DNA of 45,654 bases from a virus. Position numbers and translations under genes: made by a program. Location of the stretch: positions 1 through 45,654 of IMG/VR virus record IMGVR_UViG_3300037224_000022. One strand, written 5' to 3'. Every line of letters starts with the position of its first letter. Positions within the stretch are counted from its first letter, which is position 1. Below the pieces are notes generated by a model, which worked only from the letters and a program-made list of their open reading frames with translations, had not been told where the DNA came from and did no database searches. Positions 7,853-15,722 of the stretch are shown one piece after another.

Positions 7853-8733
7853 TACAATCCCACCTTTGTCAGTGTTGCGTCAGGGTTTGAAATTATGCCG
7901 CCGCCCTCTTGTTCAAGTCTCGCGCTAGTCAGAACAGGTGCGTCTTCTTTTGCGCTTGTCAAAACAGCTTCAGAAGTACCAAGCGTGTCAACCTTTCTTT
8001 GGAACCGCGTTCTAGTTGCAAGATCGTTTTCAACGACCCTTGCGACATGCGCCGATTTACGAACAATCATTGTCCATACAGCGTCTTGAGTCGTTGCTGT
8101 CTTAACCGAGAACCCACGATCCGCAGATACCTTTGTAACAATTTCACTTTCATGCAAGGCAGTCAAAGCTTTCGCCTTGATTATTCGCGCTGGAAGAATG
8201 GTGCTGGTTTCAGTCGCGGTACTTACTGCAACTCGGACGGTGCGGCGTGGAACGATCGTTTCAGCTATGTCAGTCTCAGTTGCGCTCGACAAACGCCGCG
8301 AATGCTGTTTGACAAAGGCAAACACTGAATCATGTTCGATAGCCCCTCTGCGAGTGATGCGGTAACTCTTCCGTGGTCTGACGCTATCCGCTGAATCAAT
8401 TTCACTTGACGACGTGAAACTCTTGGCTTTTTGAACCACAAACGCGCGTCCGGCATCAGTTTCAACTTTGCAAGCGAGCGCCCTGCTTTTTTTCTTCTTT
8501 GCGCGCAGAGAGATACCAATTTCAGTTATTTGCGCAAGATGTACTCGCTTGCAACGCGCAATTGAAAAAGCGGTATCCATCTCTGCGAATTGCGACAACG
8601 CAATCGATCTGGAACAACGAATAGCGCCCGCACGCTCAGTCTCAGAAGTGCAGTTTAGCCTGCGAGCTTTGACGCGTGCAATTTCAAGCGCGGTGTCTGC
8701 CTCAGCCACAAAGTTCATATATGCGTCAGCCAC
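7852..8733 (-). CDS. Repeat-built virion protein (E-x-D-x-A repeats)
   Basis: 293 residues made mostly of about nine to ten imperfect repeats of 24-27 residues. Each is anchored by E-(T/I/S)-D-x-A followed by I or V, then a basic K/R segment and a short beta-like stretch (for example VETDAGRAFVVQKAKSF and TETDIAETIVPRRTVRV). Related ETD-A repeats occur in phage structural proteins near the capsid genes and probably form a beta-rich fibre or capsid decoration. It lies between a capsid-region protein and the fibre region. The function is inferred from the repeat architecture and place. Confidence 0.65.
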   Translation of the reverse strand: MADAYMNFVAEADTALEIARVKARRLNCTSETERAGAIRCSRSIALSQFAEMDTAFSIARCKRVHLAQITEIGISLRAKKKKSRALACKVETDAGRAFVVQKAKSFTSSSEIDSADSVRPRKSYRITRRGAIEHDSVFAFVKQHSRRLSSATETDIAETIVPRRTVRVAVSTATETSTILPARIIKAKALTALHESEIVTKVSADRGFSVKTATTQDAVWTMIVRKSAHVARVVENDLATRTRFQRKVDTLGTSEAVLTSAKEDAPVLTSARLEQEGGGIISNPDATLTKVGL

Positions 8734-8753
8734 GGTTGTTCCTTTTCCTAAAA

Positions 8754-9224
8754 TTATGCCGCTTTGTAAAAACCAGCCGCGTTAATCACGGCTGTAATGT
8801 CAGAACCGTCAGGCGTGACTGCAAAATCGTGTTGCGTCAGTGGGATACACGCTGAGTCAGGCGAAGCTGTCGCAGGGCGATAAGCAAGAATTAGGTCAGT
8901 CCATCCCGTACCTGCCGCTACCGCTGTCCATGTGGGATCGACTGGAATATCAAGTGCCATCCAGTCGTCAGTGTCATCAGGTGACAACGCGTTAAGATTA
9001 GCAGCCGAAAGAACTTTTCTTACATAGCCGCTATTTGTCACTTCTGTAGCGCCACCTGAAATTACAGCGGCGAGTGTATCAAGGTCTTTCAATGTAGCGT
9101 CTGAGGTTGCACCTACATTGACAGCAACGACGACAAGTGCCGCTGTCGATGGGTCGGCTATTTTCACGCGATTATAAAGTTCCGCCACCCGACCCTTTGA
9201 AATGTTAAAGACGAAGTCCGACAT
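8754..9224 (-). CDS. Capsid-associated structural protein
   Basis: 156 residues starting MSDFVFNISKGRVAELYNRV, a beginning I recognise from conserved phage and prophage proteins found just downstream of capsid genes. The body has a central YVRKVLSAANL segment and an IPLTQHDFAVTPDG segment, also typical of that group. The exact role in the virion is not established. It is the second gene after the major capsid protein, across an intergenic hairpin. Confidence 0.65.
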   Translation of the reverse strand: MSDFVFNISKGRVAELYNRVKIADPSTAALVVVAVNVGATSDATLKDLDTLAAVISGGATEVTNSGYVRKVLSAANLNALSPDDTDDWMALDIPVDPTWTAVAAGTGWTDLILAYRPATASPDSACIPLTQHDFAVTPDGSDITAVINAAGFYKAA

Positions 9225-9254
9225 TTTTGTTACCTCTTTCTGTTGAAAATCATT

Positions 9255-9278
9255 GGGGTTGATCCGTCAGTCAACCCC
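9255..9278 (-). terminator. Hairpin after the major capsid gene, possible partial terminator
   Basis: Perfect 8-bp stem GGGGTTGA/TCAACCCC with an 8-base loop in the 100-base gap after the capsid gene. On the minus strand a short TTTT follows about 7 bases later. It may lower transcription after the highly expressed capsid gene or protect its 3' end. Confidence 0.45.
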
Positions 9279-9325
9279 GCCGATTATCCACGCTTGATAG
9301 AAGTGGTTCCTCCTTATTTCACTGG

Positions 9326-10378
9326 TCAGGGCAGGGTTATCTTCTGGACTGAATTCTGAAGATCGGCATACAAACCACGCCGAGCCCGTCCAACCTGTTG
9401 CCCTTCAACCAACCGTGAAATATCAGCAGGGCCGATGTCGATCCGAAGATCGTGGTGAACCAGTTCCTTCAACTTCCTCTTGGGATACACGAGGTAGCAC
9501 GTACCCGGAGTAACGCCAGGATATGTCACTGACGTTGCCTTGTTGTCAATCGTCTCACCGTCGTAATAGATGATGGTGTCGATTGGCACGGTCGGCAACG
9601 GGTTGCCCAGCGCGTCACGAACCGGAGTGAGAAGTGCGTCCTCGATCTGGAACCTGTCCTGCTCAGACGCGAGCACGGCAGTACCACGACGCTGAGGAAG
9701 GGTACTGATCGAGTCAACGTATGCCTGCCGGAATGTCAGGTTCGTATTCTCCTGGTCAGTTGCTCCCGTTGCGTTCGCCGCAGTTGCATTCGCACCTACA
9801 TAGGTACCGGCGATGATGGCACCAAGATGCAGATGGTTCAGCAACGCGTTGTAGGCACGACCGAACGCTCGGTTGTTCAGAGTAATGTTCCACGTCTGGT
9901 CGAACTCGACCATATCCTCTGTCCACTCGAACGCAGCCGCGTAAGTCGTGATCTTGCCGAACGAGGGCGAACCCGCCGCCAGCGTGCCGAATTGAACCTC
10001 GCCACCCTCGAACTTTTCGAGGAAGATGACATTTGCCTGCAACGTGTACTCATCGATCTGGAACACGCCACCGGGGAACGGGCCTGGAATAGTGTCGTAC
10101 AACGGGCCGTAGAGAAGCGGAATATCCGCAAGACCATCGGCTACGTCAATACGAACCTTTTCAAGCAGTTCCATCTGCCCCTGAGAAGTCGTGAGCATTT
10201 CTGAAATGTCAATATCTTCCTGCCAATCGACGTGGCGCATTCCGCCGCCATCGACCATCGCTGCTTGGATCATTTCGTTGATATAGAGATCGTTCAGCTC
10301 TTTATTTCCGCCGTTGATCGCCTCATGCAGCTTTGCGAGCTGCCGATCTTTGTCAATTACCTTCCAATACGATTCCAT
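9326..10378 (-). CDS. Major capsid protein, HK97 fold
   Basis: 350 residues with the features of a group of HK97-fold capsid proteins: an N-terminal helical region, GPFPGGVFQIDEYTLQ, a loop-like middle, and the C-terminal signature YPKRKLKELVHHDLRIDIGPADISRLVEGQQVGRARRG followed by LQNSVQKITLP. I know this C-terminus from phage major capsid proteins. It lies directly after a decoration-type protein and the protease/scaffold, in the usual head-gene order. There is no long cleavable N-terminal scaffold domain, which fits the separate protease/scaffold gene upstream. An intergenic gap of about 100 bases on the 3' side suggests a defined transcript end. Confidence 0.88.
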   Translation of the reverse strand: MESYWKVIDKDRQLAKLHEAINGGNKELNDLYINEMIQAAMVDGGGMRHVDWQEDIDISEMLTTSQGQMELLEKVRIDVADGLADIPLLYGPLYDTIPGPFPGGVFQIDEYTLQANVIFLEKFEGGEVQFGTLAAGSPSFGKITTYAAAFEWTEDMVEFDQTWNITLNNRAFGRAYNALLNHLHLGAIIAGTYVGANATAANATGATDQENTNLTFRQAYVDSISTLPQRRGTAVLASEQDRFQIEDALLTPVRDALGNPLPTVPIDTIIYYDGETIDNKATSVTYPGVTPGTCYLVYPKRKLKELVHHDLRIDIGPADISRLVEGQQVGRARRGLYADLQNSVQKITLP

Positions 10379-10400
10379 TTGGTTTTTTCACCCCTTTCTG

Positions 10401-11150
10401 TTACGCGCCGAAGGTCAGAACGGTGCTGGCTACCAGCGTGCCGTTCGGGAGGACAACGATGAGGTAACACGACTTAACTCCGGTATGCGTAACGTTGATG
10501 TCAGCAAGACCATTGGCCTCTGAAATCAACTGCCCCGCCTTATTTGCAATAAGCGGAATCAGCACGCCGTTCGTGTCGATTGCCCAACCACCGCTAGGTG
10601 CCGTAGCAATGATCGAGTCACCGTTTGCATCGTCTGACAAATACACAGTTACCGCACCGCGTACTGCCAAGTTGACGCCATCCTGATTTTTGAGCTGCGC
10701 AGTAACCTTGATGACATGCGATACCAAAGAGCCGACTGTCAAGGTCGCCTGCGTTAGCCCACCCGGCCAACCTACGCCGCCACCACCGTCGTTGAGAACA
10801 CGAACGGGGCAGTAGCCGGTAACAGCATTCTTCGCGGTAAGCACCTTGCACGCCGGGGCATCGCCCGCCGTGGCCGGTGACGTTTGAAGATGGGTGTCGC
10901 CCTTCTGATAACTACCCGGAGTCGCCCAATACAGCAGGGTTCCCGCAGCCGGTGCGATTGCTGGAATTTTAATCCACCAAATACGCTCCGCTGAAGTTTC
11001 CAATGCAAGTTTGCGATCTACGTCCGCAGTAACGACATCTTTCATGGCAATACCGTTCCAACCACCAATCCGGTAAAGATCGCCCATGTTAATGTCACCC
11101 GCAGGCCCAACTACGTCAATCGCCTTTCCGTCGCTATAAAGCTGACCCAT
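10401..11150 (-). CDS. Capsid decoration (cement) protein with C-terminal Ig-like domain
   Basis: 249 residues. The N-terminal 110 residues resemble DUF2190-type capsid cement proteins (DVVGPAGDINMGDLYRIGGWNGIAMKDV, then a WWIKIPA strand and LLYWATPGSYQKG). The C-terminal half looks like an Ig-like beta sandwich (TLTVGSLVSHVIKVTAQLKNQDGVNL... NVTHTGVKSCYLIVVLPNG), often used for weak surface binding. It lies immediately upstream of the major capsid gene. Cement proteins bind at capsid quasi-threefold axes and stabilise the shell. The combination is inferred from sequence character. Confidence 0.72.
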   Translation of the reverse strand: MGQLYSDGKAIDVVGPAGDINMGDLYRIGGWNGIAMKDVVTADVDRKLALETSAERIWWIKIPAIAPAAGTLLYWATPGSYQKGDTHLQTSPATAGDAPACKVLTAKNAVTGYCPVRVLNDGGGGVGWPGGLTQATLTVGSLVSHVIKVTAQLKNQDGVNLAVRGAVTVYLSDDANGDSIIATAPSGGWAIDTNGVLIPLIANKAGQLISEANGLADINVTHTGVKSCYLIVVLPNGTLVASTVLTFGA

Positions 11151-11167
11151 TAGTTTTCACCTACTTC

Positions 11168-11626
11168 CTATGGAGTGTTGATTTTTGAATTGACAATTGC
11201 CGCTTTAAGCGCGTCTTGATCCTCAAAGTCTTCCGGGTCAAGATCGTAGTCAGCAGCAATTTCATCCAACTCGTCAGCAGCAGCATCGTTCAGCTCAGCA
11301 AGCCAAGCCTCGTGATCCTCTACTGCCTTTTGAATCTCTGCGCTTTTGGCCTTCTTGGGAATGACAAGCCCAAGATCGTCCGCCGCCTTTTTCCACATCG
11401 GCTTAGTCCATGCTCCTCGATCGGCAGGCACTTCAATTTCAGCCTTTACAGGAGCCGCCTTTGTGTCATCGACAATCGGCGCGATCTGCACGCCTCCGCC
11501 ATAATCCGGTGAAATACTGTCCTTCAGAGGATGAACGTCAATCGGAACTAACGCACCAGCCTGAGTCGCTGGATCAGGCGAAGAATAGGCACCAGGCCCA
11601 ATTACACGTCGTAGTTGTTCAGGCAT
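11168..11626 (-). CDS. Small head-region protein with Rho-N/SAP-like helical domain
   Basis: 152 residues from ATG 11626, chosen because AGGAGG lies 6 bases before it; an ATG two codons earlier touches the AGGAGG. The gene starts just after the stop of the protease/scaffold gene. The N-terminal half is Pro/Gly-rich and probably flexible; residues 85-150 are helical and acidic, with a segment WKKAADDLGLVIPKKAKSAEI resembling a Rho N-terminal or SAP-type fold. The role in the head is unknown. Confidence 0.65.
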   Translation of the reverse strand: MPEQLRRVIGPGAYSSPDPATQAGALVPIDVHPLKDSISPDYGGGVQIAPIVDDTKAAPVKAEIEVPADRGAWTKPMWKKAADDLGLVIPKKAKSAEIQKAVEDHEAWLAELNDAAADELDEIAADYDLDPEDFEDQDALKAAIVNSKINTP

Positions 11627-11636
11627 CTTCATCCTC

Positions 11637-12734
11637 CTAGAACTTCTTGACTGAGGCTTTGGTGTGCTTGAGCTTGTCATCGTCTGTCCGCGCAACCTCG
11701 CGCCTATGAAGCGGGGCAGGCCCAGTCATTTCAGAGACGATCGACTTGATCTCGTCGTCCTTCTCCAAGCACTCCCCAATCTTCTTTTCCAAGTCCTCAT
11801 CGCTGAGGTCTTCCATTTCACTGACAGGCAGAAGACGTGCAACAGCGGCCTTCGCTTTGTCATTCTTAATGTTCTTTGTCAAGAATGCGTTGATGCGATC
11901 CTTGAGAGCAGTCTTGTTGGCTTCGTCCACCTTGCCGCTGATCTCGGTAACTGCCTCAACGATGTCTTTGTCATCGCCAATACCAAGAACCTCGCGGAGC
12001 TTCGCAAAGACCGATTTATCAGCTTTCGCCTCATCGATCTTCGTTTGCATTTCACCAACAGTCTTGCTCACTTCGGCCGCACCCTCCTGCTTAATCAGCT
12101 CGTAGAGGCTTGGATTGCCCTCTCGTAGCTCAGGAGAAGTGAGCTTACTCAATTCCATGTCTTCGTCAACTCCTTCCATTTCAGTAGCAATTGCAACCAC
12201 CTTGGCGCTCATACCAGCTTTGCCTTTACGTGACCAGTCAACACTTTCAAGTGCAAACTTCGTGATGTGTTGAATTCCACCAATCACCTTCGCCGCTGCC
12301 CTACCTCGCCAAGATGCTTCTTTTGTCACACCTGTTTTCAGGTACCCCCTGATTTCTGCGTCAGGGAAGTTATAGCCCTTGACATAGAGGACTTTCTTGC
12401 CTGCCTCCATACGGGCTATTGCCTTGAGCCAAATCGTCTGAGGCTTCGGGAACGCATAACCGGCGTCCTCTGGCTTGATGTGCCCGAGATACCCAACAGG
12501 CTCTTCCCTGTTGATCTGCTCGCAAATGTCATCGAGGACTTCAGGAGTCCAATTGCGCTTGTTCCGGCTTACGCCTGATTCAATACGCAGGATCGGAAAC
12601 TCCGGGCTTGTATCCCCCGTTGCGTCGAGCAGTAATTTTACACGCGCGGGATCAAGCTGAACAACAGCTCCTATATCCGCTGCCATTTCAGATACGACGG
12701 CATCCAGCTCGATTGTCTCAAGGTTCGTTGACAT
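11637..12734 (-). CDS. Prohead protease-scaffold protein
   Basis: 365 residues in two parts. Residues 40-185 form a beta-rich domain with conserved-looking histidine and serine contexts (PVGYLGHIKPEDAGYAFPKPQTIWLKA and SVDWSRKGKAGMSAKVV), compatible with herpes-type prohead serine proteases. Residues 195-340 are charged, helical and coiled-coil-like, as expected for a scaffold. A fused protease-scaffold upstream of the decoration and capsid genes is a common arrangement; the scaffold shapes the prohead and the protease then removes it. The catalytic residues are a guess from context. It could be a scaffold without activity. Confidence 0.65.
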   Translation of the reverse strand: MSTNLETIELDAVVSEMAADIGAVVQLDPARVKLLLDATGDTSPEFPILRIESGVSRNKRNWTPEVLDDICEQINREEPVGYLGHIKPEDAGYAFPKPQTIWLKAIARMEAGKKVLYVKGYNFPDAEIRGYLKTGVTKEASWRGRAAAKVIGGIQHITKFALESVDWSRKGKAGMSAKVVAIATEMEGVDEDMELSKLTSPELREGNPSLYELIKQEGAAEVSKTVGEMQTKIDEAKADKSVFAKLREVLGIGDDKDIVEAVTEISGKVDEANKTALKDRINAFLTKNIKNDKAKAAVARLLPVSEMEDLSDEDLEKKIGECLEKDDEIKSIVSEMTGPAPLHRREVARTDDDKLKHTKASVKKF

Positions 12735-12736
12735 AA

Positions 12737-13030
12737 TTACCTCTTCTTGATGGTTTTGTCAACGCTCCGGTCAGGAACGAGTTCGACGTTGCCGCCGAAT
12801 CCAGTCTGCTTGCTCTCAGTCTTGCCAACCTCAGTTGCAGGCGACACGCCAGAAAGCCCAGTAACGCCATCGGTGACTGTGAAGTCGTCTGCAAAGGGCA
12901 AAGAGAGCCCGTCTGCCGGATCACGCGCGATAAGGCGGTTGACTCCACGCTTGGCGTTTGTGCTGACTTGCTTAAGGCCAGTCCAATTCATTCCACGCCG
13001 CGCGGGGTTGCTTGACAAAATTCGTACCAT
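12737..13030 (-). CDS. Unknown small head-region protein
   Basis: 97 residues starting at ATG 13030 with AAGGAG 6 bases upstream. The N-terminus is basic (SSNPARRGMNW, NAKRGVNRLIARDP), the C-terminus Gly/Thr-rich and ending KTIKKR. It has no recognised family. It lies between the basic micro-proteins and the protease-scaffold and is read in the same operon, so it is probably a minor virion or assembly protein. Confidence 0.6.
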   Translation of the reverse strand: MVRILSSNPARRGMNWTGLKQVSTNAKRGVNRLIARDPADGLSLPFADDFTVTDGVTGLSGVSPATEVGKTESKQTGFGGNVELVPDRSVDKTIKKR

Positions 13031-13034
13031 GTAG

Positions 13035-13175
13035 CTATCTCCTTCCTCTGCGAACTTTTACTGCAATTGACTGCCCCAGCGGTTTCAATCCTCGGATCGG
13101 GCCACTGAGCCCAGTTGCAGTTTTGCTGATGGTCTGACGCCCATAACCGTTGGTCTTGTTGAAAATTATTTTCAT
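13035..13175 (-). CDS. 46-residue basic protein
   Basis: ATG at 13175 overlaps the TGA of the previous small gene (ATGA), stop TAG at 13035-13037. The product starts MKIIFNKTNGYGRQ and ends VKVRRGRR. The stop overlaps the ribosome binding site of the next gene, so translation is coupled. No family was recognised; its strong positive charge suggests nucleic-acid or capsid binding. Confidence 0.55.
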   Translation of the reverse strand: MKIIFNKTNGYGRQTISKTATGLSGPIRGLKPLGQSIAVKVRRGRR

Positions 13176-13342
13176 GGCTTCACCATTCGGACATGAATTT
13201 CTTCGCCAGTTGGCACAACGTCACGGTGCCTAGCGATTCGCTGAGTGCTCTCGTTCTGAAGTATCCTGCCGCTCGGCGCTTGAGTGCGCCACGGTCTGAC
13301 GCGTCTCGCGCGACCGATGTTGCTTGTAATTCGTCGGATCAT
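13172..13342 (-). CDS. 56-residue arginine-rich protein
   Basis: Starts at ATG 13342, one base after the previous stop (TGATATG), and stops at 13172 inside the next start. It is rich in Arg (MIRRITSNIGRARRVRPW...). An ATG further upstream at 13378 would overlap the preceding gene and has no ribosome binding site. Third member of a string of four basic small genes between portal and protease. Confidence 0.55.
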   Translation of the reverse strand: MIRRITSNIGRARRVRPWRTQAPSGRILQNESTQRIARHRDVVPTGEEIHVRMVKP

Positions 13343-13343
13343 A

Positions 13344-13439
13344 TCAGCCCTTCTTTGTTGTCTTCTTGCTGGCAACAAACTTTCCTTTGGCTCCTCGCTT
13401 GCGGCCTACTCTTTTTCGCTTTGCCGGAAGAACTCCCAT
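13344..13439 (-). CDS. 31-residue lysine/arginine-rich microprotein
   Basis: Start at ATG 13439 with AAAGGA 5 bases upstream; an alternative ATG at 13445 overlaps the previous stop (ATGA) and adds two residues. The product MGVLPAKRKRVGRKRGAK... has about half its residues basic and ends KKTTKKG. Too short for family assignment. The overlap chain with both neighbours supports it as a real gene. Confidence 0.5.
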   Translation of the reverse strand: MGVLPAKRKRVGRKRGAKGKFVASKKTTKKG

Positions 13440-13441
13440 TG

Positions 13442-13576
13442 TCATCCTTTCTTGCGTCGTACTCGGGCTCGCGCCGCCTGCGCCACAACCTGATTTGCTT
13501 TCCTGCCGCGTCCGCCATACCGCTTGCGCCTCAGTGACTTTTTCATTCTGAGCTTACGCGGTCTTCCAGCTCGCAC
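13442..13576 (-). CDS. 44-residue lysine/arginine-rich microprotein
   Basis: GTG start at 13576, three bases after the portal TGA and preceded by GGGGG; stop TGA at 13442-13444 overlaps the next ATG. The product (MRAGRPRKLRMKKS..., ending RARVRRKKG) is almost protamine-like. It is the first of four basic small genes. Possible roles include neutralising packaged DNA or scaffolding; neither is shown by the sequence. Confidence 0.5.
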   Translation of the reverse strand: MRAGRPRKLRMKKSLRRKRYGGRGRKANQVVAQAARARVRRKKG

Positions 13577-13578
13577 AC

Positions 13579-15132
13579 TCAACCCCCGTTCTTGTTGAGC
13601 GCGCTTACAGGAGGAAGCTGATCGGCTTTTCCTTTGCCGTTCGTAGTCGCGCTCTGACCAATAACGGGAGATGCAGTAGCGCTACCTGTAATTTCATAGT
13701 TGTCTTTTGCGTTTGTAGCTTCCGTCGCGGAATCCTTCATTACGCGAAAAGTCGGGAACTGCCGAATTATGTCACGCGCTGTGTCGTCGCTAATCAGATG
13801 CCGCTCAAGAGCAAGATCAAGCGCCGTCATGAGCTGCGCGATAGCCTGTGCCATCGTCGCAAGCGTCTCTGTACGGACTTCTGGCCAGATCAGATCGACC
13901 AGCACAGGTGTTTGACCAACGATCGCTTGCCGAGCCTTACAGAGCCACTGAATGAATGGCTGCGCCATGTGCGCTCGCTTGCGCGCAATCTTCTTTTCAA
14001 GCGGAACTGTCTGTGCGTTAACCGAACCCTCAGATGAACCGTTTTCGACTCGCATGAACGCCCATTCCGGCGTCTCCGATGCGATTGAAATACAGCCGAT
14101 CAAAAACTCAAGCAAAACCTTCGAATCAGGAAGCACTGACTTGGCCTCGATGAAACCAACATCGTCATCCGGGCCAAGAACGAGAACTTCACGACCTTTC
14201 CAACTTATCTCTGCCCCAGGTATGACAGCCCCAGTATCAGAATCAATGACGTTCGGAAAGTTGTTTTGCAAGAAAGAGCCAACGTCGGCGGCTTTGAATT
14301 TCAGTTTTGGCGTCGAGTGATAAGTATGCGCCTGCAACGCCTGCCGAACCACTTCATGAAAAGCCTTTATCAACGGATAAACAGCTTCGAAGTCGCTCTG
14401 TCCGCCCGAAAGCGATGAATCGTATTCGTTGTAAACCTCGTAGAGCGGCACGAAGCCAAATGGATTTGTCACTCCCCAACTTGTTAACGGCTCTTCCTTT
14501 GTTTTGTCAAAGTAGGTGGTCTGCGTCGGTGTGAGAGTTTCCCACACCTCATGATCCTCCACAGTTGGCGTAGTTCCGCGCTCTGCGTCTGCTACTTCGT
14601 TTGGGTCAGTTTGAAATTCAACCGACGTTACAATCGTGGCTTGCGTAATCCGCCCTGGGTATCGTGGGTCATACTGAATCTTCACCCGCTCAGGTTCATA
14701 AATTTCAATCGAGCAAGCCTCGTGCTCATCGACTGTAGAAAGAGGATCACGATCAAGGTTGGGTTGCCACATACGAATGACGCATTTGGAATCACGCATC
14801 GCGTTTCTGTAAATTTCATTGATCTTCGGAGCCCACGACTTTTGAATCGCGGCATTCAACTCACCATCAACTGTAACGTCGCCACTCGCCACATGCGGCA
14901 AGCCTATGAACTGAACCGACGTATCAATGATCGGTCGGCAGAAGAAGCCACCGAGGTTCGAATCGCCGCCATCGTTACGATAGAGCTGCCTTGCCATATC
15001 GTAATCGATGTGGGTTTTGTCATACGCCGGAGCGTTAGGAAAAAATGCGTCCCTCAACGTGCGATATGGCACCCGCATACCGCGTGATGCCACAACGAAC
15101 ATTTCTGAAATCCAGCGAAATGGGTTTTTCAT
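13579..15132 (-). CDS. Portal protein
   Basis: 517 residues located after terminase genes, as expected for the dodecameric portal through which DNA enters and leaves the capsid. The sequence shows the portal pattern: an N-terminal region with DYDMARQLYRNDGG, a middle wing with NPFGFVPLYEVYNEYD, a long helical stem near residues 330-440 (LLEFLIGCISIASETPEWAF...EKKIARKRAHMAQPFIQWL), and a disordered Ser/Thr/Ala-rich tail. Its start at 15132 overlaps the end of the TerS-like gene by 4 bases. High confidence from pattern and position. Confidence 0.85.
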   Translation of the reverse strand: MKNPFRWISEMFVVASRGMRVPYRTLRDAFFPNAPAYDKTHIDYDMARQLYRNDGGDSNLGGFFCRPIIDTSVQFIGLPHVASGDVTVDGELNAAIQKSWAPKINEIYRNAMRDSKCVIRMWQPNLDRDPLSTVDEHEACSIEIYEPERVKIQYDPRYPGRITQATIVTSVEFQTDPNEVADAERGTTPTVEDHEVWETLTPTQTTYFDKTKEEPLTSWGVTNPFGFVPLYEVYNEYDSSLSGGQSDFEAVYPLIKAFHEVVRQALQAHTYHSTPKLKFKAADVGSFLQNNFPNVIDSDTGAVIPGAEISWKGREVLVLGPDDDVGFIEAKSVLPDSKVLLEFLIGCISIASETPEWAFMRVENGSSEGSVNAQTVPLEKKIARKRAHMAQPFIQWLCKARQAIVGQTPVLVDLIWPEVRTETLATMAQAIAQLMTALDLALERHLISDDTARDIIRQFPTFRVMKDSATEATNAKDNYEITGSATASPVIGQSATTNGKGKADQLPPVSALNKNGG

Positions 15133-15722
15133 CCTTGTCCTTTCGCAGCAACCATGACGGTTTCAACCTCTTGCATAAGTTCAGCAATTTTCATTTGCGT
15201 TTCCAGCGGCAATGCTTCGATACGGCTGAAGAAATTGTCTGAAAGATCGACTTCTTCCCGCTTCGTGACTTGACTTTCAGTTTTACTGACCTTGGACATT
15301 CCAGCGCGGTCAAGAATGTCATTCAGGCACTTACGAGCTATCTCGTCATCGCCCGTATGCCGCGCGATCTCCATCAGCATTTCGATGGCTTCAATTACAT
15401 AACTCTTCAGTAACTTGACACCGCCATCGATCATGTCAGCCTGAAGCTTCGCAACGCGTTCGGCCATATTCTTGTCTTCGGCAAACCACTTCTTGATAAC
15501 GCTGGTCTGAACCCGGAGATTGTCAGAAATGTAGCGGTAGGAATAATCCGCGGATTTCAAGAAAACGGCATGAGCCTTTTTCCACTCAAGCGTCGAAGCA
15601 TCCATTTCGCTCTCGTCAGTGATCTTGCGATGCTTCCGCTGAGAGCCCAACGCGTTGCCGTCTTTGTAGCGACGCCTGATGGCGTTGCGCTCTTCTTCGA
15701 GAGACGTTGCGTTACGCGCCAC
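15129..15722 (-). CDS. Terminase small-subunit-like DNA-binding protein
   Basis: 197 residues with a probable helix-turn-helix near residues 58-80 (DYSYRYISDNLRVQTSVIKKWFAED), then a long helical region and an acidic C-terminus. Small terminase subunits recognise packaging sites and regulate the large subunit. The gene lies between the large terminase and portal, with an 11-base overlap with the terminase. The order large-then-small is reversed from the most common order, so it could instead be another packaging-linked DNA-binding protein. Confidence 0.6.
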   Translation of the reverse strand: MARNATSLEEERNAIRRRYKDGNALGSQRKHRKITDESEMDASTLEWKKAHAVFLKSADYSYRYISDNLRVQTSVIKKWFAEDKNMAERVAKLQADMIDGGVKLLKSYVIEAIEMLMEIARHTGDDEIARKCLNDILDRAGMSKVSKTESQVTKREEVDLSDNFFSRIEALPLETQMKIAELMQEVETVMVAAKGQG

